64,000 nt of DNA from JANQPD01 sp963715655 (GCA_963715655.1 OY970262.1:3791811-3855810), one strand, 5' to 3'; positions 27,570 to 37,575 are shown, counted from the stretch's first letter. Notes: generated by a model from the sequence alone, not told the origin. Numbers and translations are program-made.

Positions 27570-28754
27570 TTATAATTGATGTCTTAAGAGTTCGACTTTG
27601 AGCTGATGCAACTCCTTTTCTATTTCCAGCATTTTATCGTAAGCATGCCGGTAAAATTGCAGCTCCACGTAATACTCCATAAAGGAGATTTGCCCGAGTT
27701 GGTAGGCTTGCAATAACAAATTTTCACTATTCAAACCTTCCAATGTAGACGTGTACTCCCGGTATTTTCGAAGCATTAAATCATACTGATTGTATTGCTC
27801 CAGGAAATTAGAGTGGCGTTCTGTGGTAAGTGCTTTAGTATTTGACTGCTGATATTGGTATTGTGCCTTTGCAGCCTTAATCTTGTTCCTGCTATTCCAA
27901 AGCGGAATGGATACTCCACCATACACCCCATAGTAATTGTTTCCCATGACACCCTGATAGTTAAAGCCACCGGTAAGGTTAGGGAGCAATTTGTTTTTCT
28001 GTACCTGTACTTGCTGCATTGCAACTGCCTCATTTGCGTCTAAGGCTTTAATGGCTGGGTCTTTTGACCTGATTTGCCCCCAAAGGCTATCAGAAGGAGC
28101 TACAATGAGGTCATCGAAAAATTCAGATTGTTCAAAACGTATGGGTTCGCCTCCATTCAGCTTTTGAAGCGAAAGCAGCACATTCTGGATTTGATTCTCA
28201 ATTTGTTCTACTTGAAACTGATCCTGCATCCAGGCGATTTTGGCTTTATTGAGTTCCAAAATACCAACCTGTTCTTTTTCAAATAGCTCCTTTACCTGAT
28301 CAAATACCTGTTGGGCTTGCGCTACACGAAGTTGCTCTACTTCTATGCGTTTGGTGAGAGAAACCAGTTCCAGACAGTTTTTTTTTGCCGGCAGCAAAAT
28401 TTCCTGTCTCAGCTGTTGATATTCCAGTTGTAGCTGTTCTGTTTGTTTGTCAATCCATTTGCTACGAGCTGTATATACCGTAGGAAATTCAAACGATTGT
28501 GACACTTGAAATTCCGAATAATCGCCAGTATTGTGTTCACCAAATGGAAGATAAAATGCAGCAACCTGCGGATCCGGTAAGTTATTTTCGGATTTCAAGT
28601 CAAGCTTCCTACTTTCTATAAAAGACTGAAAAGCCTTTAATTCTTTATTGTTTTGCTCTATTTCACGAAGTGCCTGATCTATCGGGTTGGTCTGAGCAAA
28701 ACCAACAGCAGAAAACAGGCATCCGCTAAGAGCGAATACGATATGTTTTAACAT
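27570..28754 (-). CDS. TolC-family outer-membrane efflux protein
   Basis: A 394-residue protein with signal peptide (HIVFALSGCLFSAVGFAQ) and two OEP repeats of long helices (LVSLTKRIEVEQLRVAQAQQ; SNFLEQYNQYDLMLRKYREY) separated by strand-forming segments. It would form the trimeric outer-membrane channel of the adjacent RND system. It is the first efflux gene of this minus-strand set. Confidence 0.88.
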   Translation of the reverse strand: MLKHIVFALSGCLFSAVGFAQTNPIDQALREIEQNNKELKAFQSFIESRKLDLKSENNLPDPQVAAFYLPFGEHNTGDYSEFQVSQSFEFPTVYTARSKWIDKQTEQLQLEYQQLRQEILLPAKKNCLELVSLTKRIEVEQLRVAQAQQVFDQVKELFEKEQVGILELNKAKIAWMQDQFQVEQIENQIQNVLLSLQKLNGGEPIRFEQSEFFDDLIVAPSDSLWGQIRSKDPAIKALDANEAVAMQQVQVQKNKLLPNLTGGFNYQGVMGNNYYGVYGGVSIPLWNSRNKIKAAKAQYQYQQSNTKALTTERHSNFLEQYNQYDLMLRKYREYTSTLEGLNSENLLLQAYQLGQISFMEYYVELQFYRHAYDKMLEIEKELHQLKVELLRHQL

Positions 28755-28832
28755 GTATTATTATTTTAGATTAAACCTGTATTAAATGGTAGCTCATCTG
28801 TAAGAGTGGAGCAGCATTATCAAAAAAAGATT

Positions 28833-29273
28833 TTAACCTAAAATTGGGGGGCCTCTAAGGGAGAGAGTGGATAAATAGGGATGATGATAGCCTGTCGTAA
28901 AACGGGGAACTGGCTTTATTTTTTCAGGGTGATGCGCAAATGAGAAGAGGTCAAATTCCGGTAAAACAAACGAGGATAATTGCTTAACCTGAATTTGCGC
29001 TTTTATTTCATTCCTTACCTGAAAATCAGTTGAATGGTAGGTATGTGAGTGACTGTCCAATAAAAAATCCAAGAATCCAGAATGATCATTAGACTCCTTA
29101 TTTTCTTCTTTGTCGTGATCATGGTTGTGATCGTGCGAATGATGATGCTCCGAGGCTTCAACTACATCAATCCGTTCATGCTGATGGTGATTATGTGGTA
29201 AAACCTGATGCAGCATGAGCATACTGAATATGCTCAGAAAGAAAGATGCCGATATGTGTTTAAATCGCTGCAT
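28833..29273 (-). CDS. His-rich secreted protein, function unknown
   Basis: A 146-residue protein with an N-terminal hydrophobic segment (SASFFLSIFSMLMLHQVLPH) and His clusters (HNHHQHERID; HHHSHDHNHDHDKEEN). The C-terminal half is hydrophobic to mixed and contains no domain I know. Such proteins often precede metal efflux operons in Bacteroidota. It starts the minus-strand metal set 79 bp upstream of the TolC gene. Confidence 0.65.
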   Translation of the reverse strand: MQRFKHISASFFLSIFSMLMLHQVLPHNHHQHERIDVVEASEHHHSHDHNHDHDKEENKESNDHSGFLDFLLDSHSHTYHSTDFQVRNEIKAQIQVKQLSSFVLPEFDLFSFAHHPEKIKPVPRFTTGYHHPYLSTLSLRGPPILG

Positions 29274-29380
29274 TTGGATGCAAAATACGGCATTTATTGC
29301 TAGACATCAAAATTCAAAAGCCTAGAGATAACCAACGATGTTTATTTACCAATAACCAATTATTATCAATCTTTGAGTTT

Positions 29381-29638
29381 TTACAAACTCAACTTATGAT
29401 TCAGACTACCCAACTGTTGATGGTACTTATCAGAATTATTTTCTTTAAGGTTCTGCAATTTCCATTGCACTGAAGGAAATCGCTTAAAGTCATTAACGCT
29501 CCAATCCGGTTGCAGCTCTCGTACCGATATAAGGAATTTCTTGTCTTCTGTTATCAGATTTTTATGAATCATCCATATAAATGGTTTATAAAAAATAAAT
29601 AATAGGTACTGCAAGTACCTTATTATTGATAAAAACAA
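29381..29638 (-). pseudogene. Remnant of an AbiEii/AbiGii-type nucleotidyltransferase (C-terminus)
   Basis: The last ~55 residues (FLISVRELQPDWSVNDFKRF, PSVQWKLQNLK) match the usual C-terminal end of AbiEii/AbiGii-type toxin nucleotidyltransferases, where FL-S----EPDWSLL and LPAVQWKLLN are conserved. The first ~28 codons are hydrophobic and do not belong. No nucleotidyltransferase core is upstream, so this appears to be a cut-off tail of a defence gene. Identification is from memory of the family pattern. Confidence 0.5.
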
Positions 29639-29906
29639 ATAGTCATTTTAAACGGTAATGTCTGTGATTGAAATAAATAACCAGTGGACTATGGTCAAGT
29701 GTGGTAAGACTGAAATCAAATGAAGGTCGATTGGTATTTCTTGCCGTTGATTTAATTACACACCTACAAAATAACCCTTCTTGTTAAAAATCTACCAACG
29801 AGAATTTATACATAAAAGCCATAATACCGTACAGCTTATCCTAGTCTGTGTTAATAGTTTTGGCCTAACCCTAAATCCAGATAGGGACTATAAAAAACTA
29901 ACTGTA

Positions 29907-30497
29907 ATGAAGCGGATAACGGAAATCAATCAAGTACAATGGGTGGTTCTATCGCTGGTCATATTCCTGTTGGTAGGAGGTAAATCAATTGCACAGAAAA
30001 ACTATGAACTTACTTCAGCGCAGGAATTCAAACTTTCGGGCACATCTACCCTTCATGATTGGGAAATGGTGTCAGGTAAAGGAAAGGGCAATGCGGAAGT
30101 TGTGCTTAGCGCGTACACCATTACAAGCTTACCAACACTCACGGTTTCTTTGCCTGCCGTTTCCTTAAAAAGCGGCAAAGAAAGCATGGACAATAATGCC
30201 TATAAAGCACTTGAGGCAAAGCAATACCCCAACATACATTTTGAAATGACGGAAGTAGAAACCATTACCTCAAAACAAATCAAGGGTAAAGGCAAAATTA
30301 CCATTGCAGGCACTAGCCGTGTAATACCCATTGATGTGAGTTACAAAGTTTTTGAAAACACTATCCTGTTTACCGGTGAGTTGGCAATCACCTTCACACA
30401 GTTCAAGATAAATCCACCCAAAGCGCTGCTTGGCACTATTAAAACAGGAAACGAATTACAGATTTCTTTTGAAACCACTTTTAAATTAACAAACTAA
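29907..30497 (+). CDS. YceI-family periplasmic protein
   Basis: A 196-residue protein from the ATG at 29907, chosen because it directly precedes a signal peptide (VLSLVIFLLVGGKSIAQ). The in-frame start 126 bases upstream would add a non-signal extension. GTSTLHDWEMVSGKG and MDNNAYKALEAKQYPNIHFE are characteristic of the YceI lipocalin-like barrel that binds isoprenoid-type molecules. It lies 10 bp before the next gene. Its role in a metal island is unclear. Confidence 0.85.
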   Translation: MKRITEINQVQWVVLSLVIFLLVGGKSIAQKNYELTSAQEFKLSGTSTLHDWEMVSGKGKGNAEVVLSAYTITSLPTLTVSLPAVSLKSGKESMDNNAYKALEAKQYPNIHFEMTEVETITSKQIKGKGKITIAGTSRVIPIDVSYKVFENTILFTGELAITFTQFKINPPKALLGTIKTGNELQISFETTFKLTN

Positions 30498-30507
30498 ATA
30501 AGATCGC

Positions 30508-31776
30508 ATGAAAAAAGTAAATACATGGTATACTATAACTGTGCTTGCCCTGATGCTTATGGTATCGGGTACGGTGTATGGACAACAGTCTCCATTACAA
30601 TTTTTCAGGCCCAATAACAAGGCTGGCTTGAATATTTTTGAACCCTCAAAAAAGAACAATGTCCCCTTTGATGGTATAAAAGTGCGGGTAGGTGGCGACT
30701 TCGCAATGCAGTTTCAGGCGATAAATCAAACCAACACATTGGATAGTCTTGTTGAGCTGGGGCCGAACTTCAACCTTCCCACGGCCAATCTTAACCTTGA
30801 TGTGCAGTTGTATAACGGTTTGAGAATGCACCTCAGGACTTATTTATCCTCGAGAAACCATGCGGAAGCATGGGTAAAAGGCGGGTATATCCAAATTGAC
30901 AAACTGGACTTTATCAACCCCGACTTCTTACAGGGGCTCATGGATGTAACCACTATTACAATAGGTATGGATGAGTTTAACTATGGAGATGCCCATTTCA
31001 GAAGAAGCGACAATGCACGAGCCATTTTTAATCCCTTTGTGGGCAATTATATTATGGATGCCTTTTCTACTGAAGCCTTTGGGGAAGTTACCGTACATAA
31101 AAATGGCTTCTAAGGCGTGGTAGGGATCACAAATGGCAAACTCAATCAGAATGTCGTGGTTAATGCCAATACTGACAACAGGATATCCTTTTTCGGTAAG
31201 CTAGGGTATGACAAACAACTGAAAGATGATCTAAGGGTACGCTTAACAGGCTCTTGGTACATCAACAAGGGAACTACAACTGGCACCTGGCTTTATGGTG
31301 GAGACCGGGCAGGGTCACGCTATTACAATCTAATGCAAACGCTTAATGGTGATGGCAGTAATTTTGAAGGCAGATTTAATCCCAGATTCAGACAGCTGAC
31401 AGCCATTCAGGTGAACCCGTTTGTAAAATACAAAGGCCTTGAGTTTTTTGGGATATACGAAGTGGCCTCAAACAGTGACGCTCAGGGCGGAGGAGCTTTT
31501 ACACAATTGGCTGCAGAACTTCTGTACCGCTTTGGAAGCACAGAGCAATTCTATTTAGGCGGAAGGTACAATACCGTATCAGGAGAAATGTCAGAAACCG
31601 CAGCCAACCAGGAAATAAACCGCCTGAATGTTGGAGGGGGTTGGTACATGACTAAAAATGTAATGTTGAAATTGGAATATGTGAACCAACAATACGAAGG
31701 GGTAGGCTGGACAGATAGCAAGTACGATGGCGGTGAATTTAACGGAGTGAATGTTGAAGCCGTGATAGGTTTCTGA
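30508..31776 (+). pseudogene. Outer-membrane porin-like barrel, interrupted by an in-frame stop
   Basis: A 422-codon frame is broken by one TAA at 31111-31113. Before it is a signal peptide (VLALMLMVSGTVYGQQ) and beta-rich sequence; after it more beta strands, ending VNVEAVIGF with the terminal aromatic of an outer-membrane barrel. Both halves are in the same frame with no gap (NGF, stop, GVVGITNGKLNQNV). A CAA, GAA, AAA or TTA codon mutated to TAA would explain it. Either the gene is dead, read-through occurs, or the stop is a sequencing error. It forms a pair with the YceI gene. Confidence 0.75.
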
Positions 31777-31923
31777 TCAGGTACACCATACCCAAATTTT
31801 GATTATTCTATGCCTAACATTCTCATGTATATGAATGACAAAACTTCATAAAGAAAGAACAAAAATCTGTAACGGTTACCAGAGCTATAACGGGTAGATT
31901 TGAATTATTAAAAATTAGATAAA

Positions 31924-32136
31924 ATGGAAACGTTAAAGTTTAAAACCACAATAAAATGTAACGGCTGTTTGGAAAAAGTAAGCCCCCGCCTCAACAAAAC
32001 AGAAGGTATTGAGAAATGGGAGGTTGATCTTAAAAACCCCGATAAGGTACTAACGGTAGAAAGTAATGGAGCCACTAAGGGGCAAGTGATTTCTACACTA
32101 GATAAAATTGGGTTCAAGGCCGAACCCATTGATTAA
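31924..32136 (+). CDS. HMA-domain metal chaperone-like protein
   Basis: A 70-residue protein with a full beta-alpha-beta-beta-alpha-beta pattern. FKTTIKCNGCLEKV supplies the CxxC and DKIGFKAEPID the last strand. It would bind Cu(I) or Zn(II) in the cytoplasm and resembles the chaperone frame that overlaps the copA stop. It lies 25 bp before the four-helix Cys-rich protein gene. Confidence 0.85.
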   Translation: METLKFKTTIKCNGCLEKVSPRLNKTEGIEKWEVDLKNPDKVLTVESNGATKGQVISTLDKIGFKAEPID

Positions 32137-32161
32137 TCCATAACCCTTAAACAAATATATT

Positions 32162-32473
32162 ATGATAGATGAAAAATGTATAGACGAATGTCTGGCCTGC
32201 GTAAAGGCCTGCGAAATTTGCATTGACGGATGTCTTGGCGGAGATGCTAAAATGGAAGCCTGCTTGAGGGCTTGTTTAGATTGCTCCGACCTGTGTAGTA
32301 TTACGGCCAAACTGGAAGCGCGTAACAGTGCTTTTGCATCAAAACTCAAGGCACTGTGTGCTGAAGCATGTGAGGCCTGTGCCAAAGAATGTGAAAAACA
32401 CGCTGACCATCACGACCATTGTAAAGCCTGTGCCGAAACCTGCCGTAAGTGTGCAGAGGCTTGCAGAAGTTAA
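32162..32473 (+). CDS. Four-helix-bundle Cys-rich copper-binding protein (Csp-like)
   Basis: A 103-residue protein of four amphipathic helices lined with Cys at CxxxC/CxxC spacing (CIDECLACVKACEICIDGC; CLRACLDCSDLC; CAEACEACAKECEKHADHH; CKACAETCRKCAEAC). This matches the DUF326/Csp family, whose bundle core stores many Cu(I) ions on thiolates. No signal peptide, so a cytosolic store (Csp3-like) is likely. A strong terminator follows 20 bp after the stop. Confidence 0.88.
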   Translation: MIDEKCIDECLACVKACEICIDGCLGGDAKMEACLRACLDCSDLCSITAKLEARNSAFASKLKALCAEACEACAKECEKHADHHDHCKACAETCRKCAEACRS

Positions 32474-32493
32474 TGATTGGAAAAAATGTAGTT

Positions 32494-32524
32494 AAAAGGG
32501 AGCCATCAAGTGGCTCCCTTTTTT
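32494..32524 (+). terminator. Rho-independent terminator
   Basis: AAAAGGGAGCCA (32494-32505) pairs perfectly with TGGCTCCCTTTT (32511-32522) around a 5-nt loop, followed by more T. It ends the HMA/Csp transcript. Confidence 0.85.
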
Positions 32525-32717
32525 AGTATGAGAGTATTCTGCAAGACGACAATCACATACTTACTGTAAATGCTCGTCTAAATGGAAGAGTTGCAAAAAA
32601 GCTTTCAATGCCGATACCATAAGGCAAGAGGGTTTCTACATATTTAAACGGCTCTTAAAGCTCCTTTTTAAGAATTTTCAAGTTGAACTTTGCAAACCTA
32701 TTGCATTGATTTTGTTA

Positions 32718-32725
32718 TAGCTTTG
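32718..32725 (+). promoter_or_regulatory. Candidate -7 promoter element TAGCTTTG
   Basis: TAGCTTTG matches the Bacteroidota -7 box TAnnTTTG and ends 4 bp before the GTG start of the DUF6660-like gene. No good TTTG at the -33 spacing was found. If real, the transcript would be leaderless or nearly so. Confidence 0.45.
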
Positions 32726-32729
32726 CACT

Positions 32730-33041
32730 GTGCGAATCATATCGATCATATTATCTGTTTGGATTCTGGGTTTGTCAGTACTTCCATGTGCTGACAATCA
32801 ACCAGCAAAAGAGCACATTGAAGTATCAACAAGTGATGTCGGAGATGATCAGAATCATAATTCTACTGAAGATTTATGTTCACCCCTATGCACATGTCAC
32901 TGCTGCCACAGCCATTTGGTAGTGCATCAATCATACAGATTGCATTCCCAGCCCCTTTCCTTCGAAGATCCGCTGGCGGGTCATGCCTGTTCTCTGTCTG
33001 AAGGGTTTAAGGAATCTTTTTTAGAACCCCCGAAGGTTTAA
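32730..33041 (+). CDS. DUF6660-like small secreted protein, GTG start
   Basis: A 103-residue protein starting at GTG (32730). A signal peptide (IISIILSVWILGLSVLPC) is followed by an acidic linker and a Cys/His cluster (LCSPLCTCHCCHSHLVVHQ). This matches the DUF6660 pattern found ahead of CzcA/CusA pumps in Bacteroidota. It probably binds metal in the periplasm. It lies 89 bp before the RND-TolC fusion. Confidence 0.7.
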   Translation: MRIISIILSVWILGLSVLPCADNQPAKEHIEVSTSDVGDDQNHNSTEDLCSPLCTCHCCHSHLVVHQSYRLHSQPLSFEDPLAGHACSLSEGFKESFLEPPKV

Positions 33042-33130
33042 TATCAGTCTTTACCGGCCCCTTTTCTCCATGCAGTATTCATGCCTGGGCTGGTCATCCT
33101 ATTTTTCTAACTGATATTAAATCATAATTA

Positions 33131-36100
33131 ATGATCAATAAAATCATTTCTTTTTCAATAAAGAATAAATTCATCGTGGGCTTGTTCACACTGGCACTGA
33201 TTGGAGTCGGTATCTACTCCATGTCCACAATCAATCTGGGATCAGTCCCGGATATAACCAACAATCAGGTACAGGTAATTACAGTTTCGGAGAACCTTGC
33301 AACCGAGGATATTGAGCAATTCGTCACCTATCCTGTGGAGTTGGCGATGGGCAATTTACCAGGCGTTGATGAAATACGATCTATTTCACGCTTTGGGCTT
33401 TCTGTCGTCACCATCGTCTTTGATGATGATATGGGTACTTACCTGCCCAGGCAATTGGTTCAGGAAAAACTCAATGAGCTTAAGGAGACTATCCCTCAGG
33501 AATTTGGAAGCCCATCAATGGGACCCATATCCACAGGCTTAGGACAGATTTATGAATATACTATTCAACCCAAAGCAGGATATGATACAGTTTATTCTGC
33601 AATGGAGCTTCGGACTATTCAGGACTGGATTGTTAAGCGGCAGCTAACCCTACTCGAAGGAGTAGTAGAAATCAACTCCTTTGGCGGCTATATTAAGCAA
33701 TACGAAGTGGCTATTAATCCGGAAAAACTGAATGCTATGAACGTTAGTATTTCAGAGGTATATGAAGCATTGGCCCGAAATAATGTCAATACGGGAGGTG
33801 CCTATATCGAGAAAAACAAAATGGCCAATTTCATTCGAGGTGAAGGGCTAGTACGGACAATTGATGACATAGAGAATATCTCAATTCGCAACGAAAATGG
33901 CGTTCCAATACTCATTAGAGATATTGCTGAAAAAGTTCATTTCGGTCATCAAGTTCGATATGGTGCCTTTACTCAGGATGGTCATGAGGCTGTGGGTGGA
34001 ATCATTATGATGCTGAAAGGTTCAAACCCAAATGCGGTCATTCAAAATGTCATCGAGCGAATGACAGAAATTGAAAAATCACTTCCTGAAGGCCTTGAGT
34101 TTAACGCATACCTTGACCGTAGCTCTCTCATTGAGCGAACTACTAGCACTGTTACCAAAAATTTAGTTGAAGGTGCACTCATTGTGATATTTGTCCTGGT
34201 TGTTCTTTTAGGAAGTTTAAGAGGTGGAATTGTCACTGCATCATTAATTCCACTCTCGCTGCTCTTTGCATTTATCCTCATGAAAGCCACCGGGGTTTGG
34301 GCGAATTTGATGAGCTTGGGAGCCATTGATTTTGGAATCATCGTGGACGGTGCTGTGATTATTGTTGAAGGCACAGTTCATGAAATTGAAAAGCGGATAA
34401 GGGCTGGCAAGAATAAGTTTGATCAGGCTCAAATGGACGAAATAGCCTATGAATCCGGGAGCACCATGATGAATGCTGCTTTTTTTGGACAGCTCATTAT
34501 TCTTATTGTATTCACTCCTATTCTTTTTCTAACCGGTGTTGAAGGTAAGATGTTTACCCCTATGGCCTACACGTTTGGGTACGCGGTTTTAGGAGCAATT
34601 ATTCTATGCTTGACGTATGTACCAATGATGACCGCATTGCTAATGCGTCCAATAGGTAACCCGAAAAATTGGTTTGCAAGATTGGAAAACGGAATCCATA
34701 AGTTTAGTGAGAAGATCATCAATGCACTAAACAAGGTGTATCATCCATTGCTTCTTGGTGCATTGAAATTGCGTTTATTGGTCATTGGTATTGCTTTGGC
34801 TCTTCTCGTTGGTGCAGGGTTCATTTTCTCAAGAATGGGAGGTGAATTTATTCCTCAATTGGATGAGGGAGACATAGCAATGCAAGCACTCATTCGGCCA
34901 GGTAGTGGTCTTACTGAAGCAATTGATGTGTCTATTAAAATTGAGAACATCTTAAAAGAGAATTTTCCAGAAATAACTACAGTAGTAGCTAGAATCGGAG
35001 TTGCAGATATACCGACCGACCCCATGCCTTTGGATATAGCAGATATGTATCTGATTCTGGAGAAGGATATGGAAAAATGGGTTTCAGCAGACTCTAAAGA
35101 AGAGCTGATTGAACAGATTAAAGAGAAGCTGGATATCCTTCCCGGTGTTAATCTTGTCTTTACACAGCCTGTTGAACTTAGATTCAATGAATTGCTTGAA
35201 GGTGTTCGGGAAGACGTGGCGGTGAAATTGTACGGTGAAGACCTAAACATACTCTCACAAAAGGTAGAAGAAATGGCTGCCATCATCCAAACAGTGCCTG
35301 GAGCAGGTGATGTAAATGCAGAACGGACGGCTGGTCTGCCCCAAATGACGGTAAGATACGACCGTAAGAAGTTGGCTCAATATGGATTGGATGTTCAAAA
35401 GCTCAACGAGTACGTGAGTGCCGCTTTTGCGGGAGGTGTTGCTGGGGTGATTTTTGAAGGCGAAAAGCGTTTTGAAATGGTCATTCGCTTCGATGAATTA
35501 CATCGACAAAGCATAGAAGACCTCAGAACCCTGTACATCGATTTACCTGATGGTACTCAAGTACCAATTAAGGAGGTTGCTGATATCGAATATGTCCCAG
35601 GCCCTATGCAAATATCCAGGGAGAATACATTTCGAAGAACTTATGTGGGGGTAAACGTTCGGGGCAGAGATGTGGAGTCTGTGGTAACAGATATTCAGCA
35701 AAAACTGGATGCAGAGCTAGACTTACCACCAGGCTACTACATCACCTATGGAGGAGAATTTGAAAATTTACAACGCGCCAAGGCAAGGTTATCAGTAGTG
35801 GTACCGATTGCGCTCTTTCTTATTTTCATACTGCTCTATTTCGCCTTAAAATCATTCCCACAATCAGTAATGATTTACATGGCGATTCCACTTGCAGCCA
35901 TTGGAGGTGTGTTTTTCATGGCCATGAGAGAAATGCCTTTTAGTATCTCCGCTGGAGTCGGATTCATTGTCCTCTTTGGTGTGGCTGTCCTTAATGGACT
36001 GGTTTTAATCAGTCGTTTCAATTCACTAAAAATCGAAGGTATGACAGATTTAAAAGAACGAATTCTCACAGGAACGAAAGAACGTCTTAGACCTATATTG

Positions 36101-37552
36101 CTAACCGCCACTGCTGCCATTATGGGTTTTACACCGATGGCGTTTTCAGCCTCTGCAGGAGCTGAAGTGCAGCGGCCTCTGGCAACTGTAGTAATAGGTG
36201 GTCTTATCAGTGCAACCCTGTTGACACTCATTGTACTGCCAGTTCTCTACTCATATATTGAAGGGCGTAAGTCTAAAAACCCGAAGTTAAATACCGGTTA
36301 TTCGGTCAATGTAATTATAGCTCTGGCTGTATGTGGCGCACTTTTGGGAATTCCTTCCAATGTACAAGCACAGGAGTTGGAACAGAAATCAATTACTACT
36401 TTGGATGAGGCCATCGTGATAGGGTTGGCCAATAATGGCAATGTTCAAGTCGCGATCACCAACATAGAACTTCAGGAGCAAGGAAAGAAGGCAGCTTTAA
36501 ATTTAGGAAAAACAAGTCTTGGTGTTCAATATGGTCAATACAACAGTTTTGAAAATGACTTCTCATTTAGTGTAGGTCAGTCGTTTGAGTTCCCTACTGT
36601 TTATGGTAAACAAAAGCTACTTGCTAATGAACAGGTAGTTGGCGGGCAAAAACGATTGGCCGTGACTGAAAATGATTTAAAATGGAAAATTCGTAAGGCT
36701 TGGTATGAGCTATCCTATCTGCATGAAAGGCGCAAGCTACTCCTGTATCAGGATACCATTTATGGGCGATTCCTAAATGCAGCAACCATACGTTACGAAA
36801 CGGAAGCAACCAGTTACCTAGAGAAAGCTTCTGCTGAAACAGGTGTAATGGAAATTCAAAACCAATTAAAGCTACTTGAGGCGGACATAATTATTCAGGA
36901 AAAGCAACTTCAAGTCTTGCTGAACGATATGTCCAGTTTGGTCTTTGAGCCATCTGCTCTTAGCGAACGGGATATCATAAGAATTCAGGACAAAGCCTTG
37001 ATTATGAACAACCCACTTCTTGGCTTGGCCAGGCAGCAGGTGGCCATTGCAGATGCCGAAAAATCCGTTCAATCAGCCAAACTGTTGCCTGATCTCTTCA
37101 TTGGGTACTTCAATCAATCATTGATAGGGGGAGAAACGTCAAAGGGGGGAATTGCCACTTCGTCTGATAGATTCGGAGGGGTTCAGGCAGGGATTGCAAT
37201 CCCTTTATTTTATGGCTCGTACAAAGCAGACATTAAGGCCGCTCAATTACGATCACAGATGGCCAAAACCAGTTCGGAGTATTTTTATGTCTCCCTTCAG
37301 GGGCAGTACAGCCAGCAATTGGAAGTGATAACAAAAACCAGGGGAAGCCTAAATTACTATAGACAAAAGGCCATACCTCAGGCTAATTTAATTATTAATA
37401 ATGCGCAAAAAAGCTTTGAAAATGGTGCCATAGACTATGTGGAATATTTTCAGAACCTCAATCAGGCCTTGAGCCTTAAATTCAATTATATCGAGACCAT
37501 GAACGAATATAATCAGGCCGTTATTAATCTGGAATTTCTTATAGGTCAATAA
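33131..37552 (+). CDS. Heavy-metal RND pump fused to a TolC-like protein (CzcA-CzcC)
   Basis: A 1473-residue protein. Residues 1-1040 are an HME-RND pump: MSTINLGSVPDITNNQVQVI begins the first periplasmic domain, and LGAIDFGIIVDGAVIIVEG has the DFG-x3-DG pattern of Zn/Co/Cd-type pumps. Residues ~1082-1473 are a TolC-type protein (TLDEAIVIGLANNGNVQVAI; LLANEQVVGGQKRLA). Between them, residues 1059-1080 form a hydrophobic stretch ending VQA-QE that looks like a signal peptide with a signal-peptidase site. The RND C-terminus is cytoplasmic, so this segment could re-export and release the TolC part. Such fusions are known in Bacteroidota. The adaptor gene follows 24 bp later. Confidence 0.88.
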   Translation: MINKIISFSIKNKFIVGLFTLALIGVGIYSMSTINLGSVPDITNNQVQVITVSENLATEDIEQFVTYPVELAMGNLPGVDEIRSISRFGLSVVTIVFDDDMGTYLPRQLVQEKLNELKETIPQEFGSPSMGPISTGLGQIYEYTIQPKAGYDTVYSAMELRTIQDWIVKRQLTLLEGVVEINSFGGYIKQYEVAINPEKLNAMNVSISEVYEALARNNVNTGGAYIEKNKMANFIRGEGLVRTIDDIENISIRNENGVPILIRDIAEKVHFGHQVRYGAFTQDGHEAVGGIIMMLKGSNPNAVIQNVIERMTEIEKSLPEGLEFNAYLDRSSLIERTTSTVTKNLVEGALIVIFVLVVLLGSLRGGIVTASLIPLSLLFAFILMKATGVWANLMSLGAIDFGIIVDGAVIIVEGTVHEIEKRIRAGKNKFDQAQMDEIAYESGSTMMNAAFFGQLIILIVFTPILFLTGVEGKMFTPMAYTFGYAVLGAIILCLTYVPMMTALLMRPIGNPKNWFARLENGIHKFSEKIINALNKVYHPLLLGALKLRLLVIGIALALLVGAGFIFSRMGGEFIPQLDEGDIAMQALIRPGSGLTEAIDVSIKIENILKENFPEITTVVARIGVADIPTDPMPLDIADMYLILEKDMEKWVSADSKEELIEQIKEKLDILPGVNLVFTQPVELRFNELLEGVREDVAVKLYGEDLNILSQKVEEMAAIIQTVPGAGDVNAERTAGLPQMTVRYDRKKLAQYGLDVQKLNEYVSAAFAGGVAGVIFEGEKRFEMVIRFDELHRQSIEDLRTLYIDLPDGTQVPIKEVADIEYVPGPMQISRENTFRRTYVGVNVRGRDVESVVTDIQQKLDAELDLPPGYYITYGGEFENLQRAKARLSVVVPIALFLIFILLYFALKSFPQSVMIYMAIPLAAIGGVFFMAMREMPFSISAGVGFIVLFGVAVLNGLVLISRFNSLKIEGMTDLKERILTGTKERLRPILLTATAAIMGFTPMAFSASAGAEVQRPLATVVIGGLISATLLTLIVLPVLYSYIEGRKSKNPKLNTGYSVNVIIALAVCGALLGIPSNVQAQELEQKSITTLDEAIVIGLANNGNVQVAITNIELQEQGKKAALNLGKTSLGVQYGQYNSFENDFSFSVGQSFEFPTVYGKQKLLANEQVVGGQKRLAVTENDLKWKIRKAWYELSYLHERRKLLLYQDTIYGRFLNAATIRYETEATSYLEKASAETGVMEIQNQLKLLEADIIIQEKQLQVLLNDMSSLVFEPSALSERDIIRIQDKALIMNNPLLGLARQQVAIADAEKSVQSAKLLPDLFIGYFNQSLIGGETSKGGIATSSDRFGGVQAGIAIPLFYGSYKADIKAAQLRSQMAKTSSEYFYVSLQGQYSQQLEVITKTRGSLNYYRQKAIPQANLIINNAQKSFENGAIDYVEYFQNLNQALSLKFNYIETMNEYNQAVINLEFLIGQ

Positions 37553-37575
37553 ATCCAAAATTAAAAAACATAAAA

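Noticed and set aside
29781..29906. N-terminal extension of the YceI gene
   Set aside because: The signal peptide begins only at the ATG at 29907; the extension has no domain and would block export.
32540..32700. Possible HMA protein remnant (a frame with DDNHILTV)
   Set aside because: The similarity covers under 15 residues, a frame change is needed, and no CxxC is found upstream.
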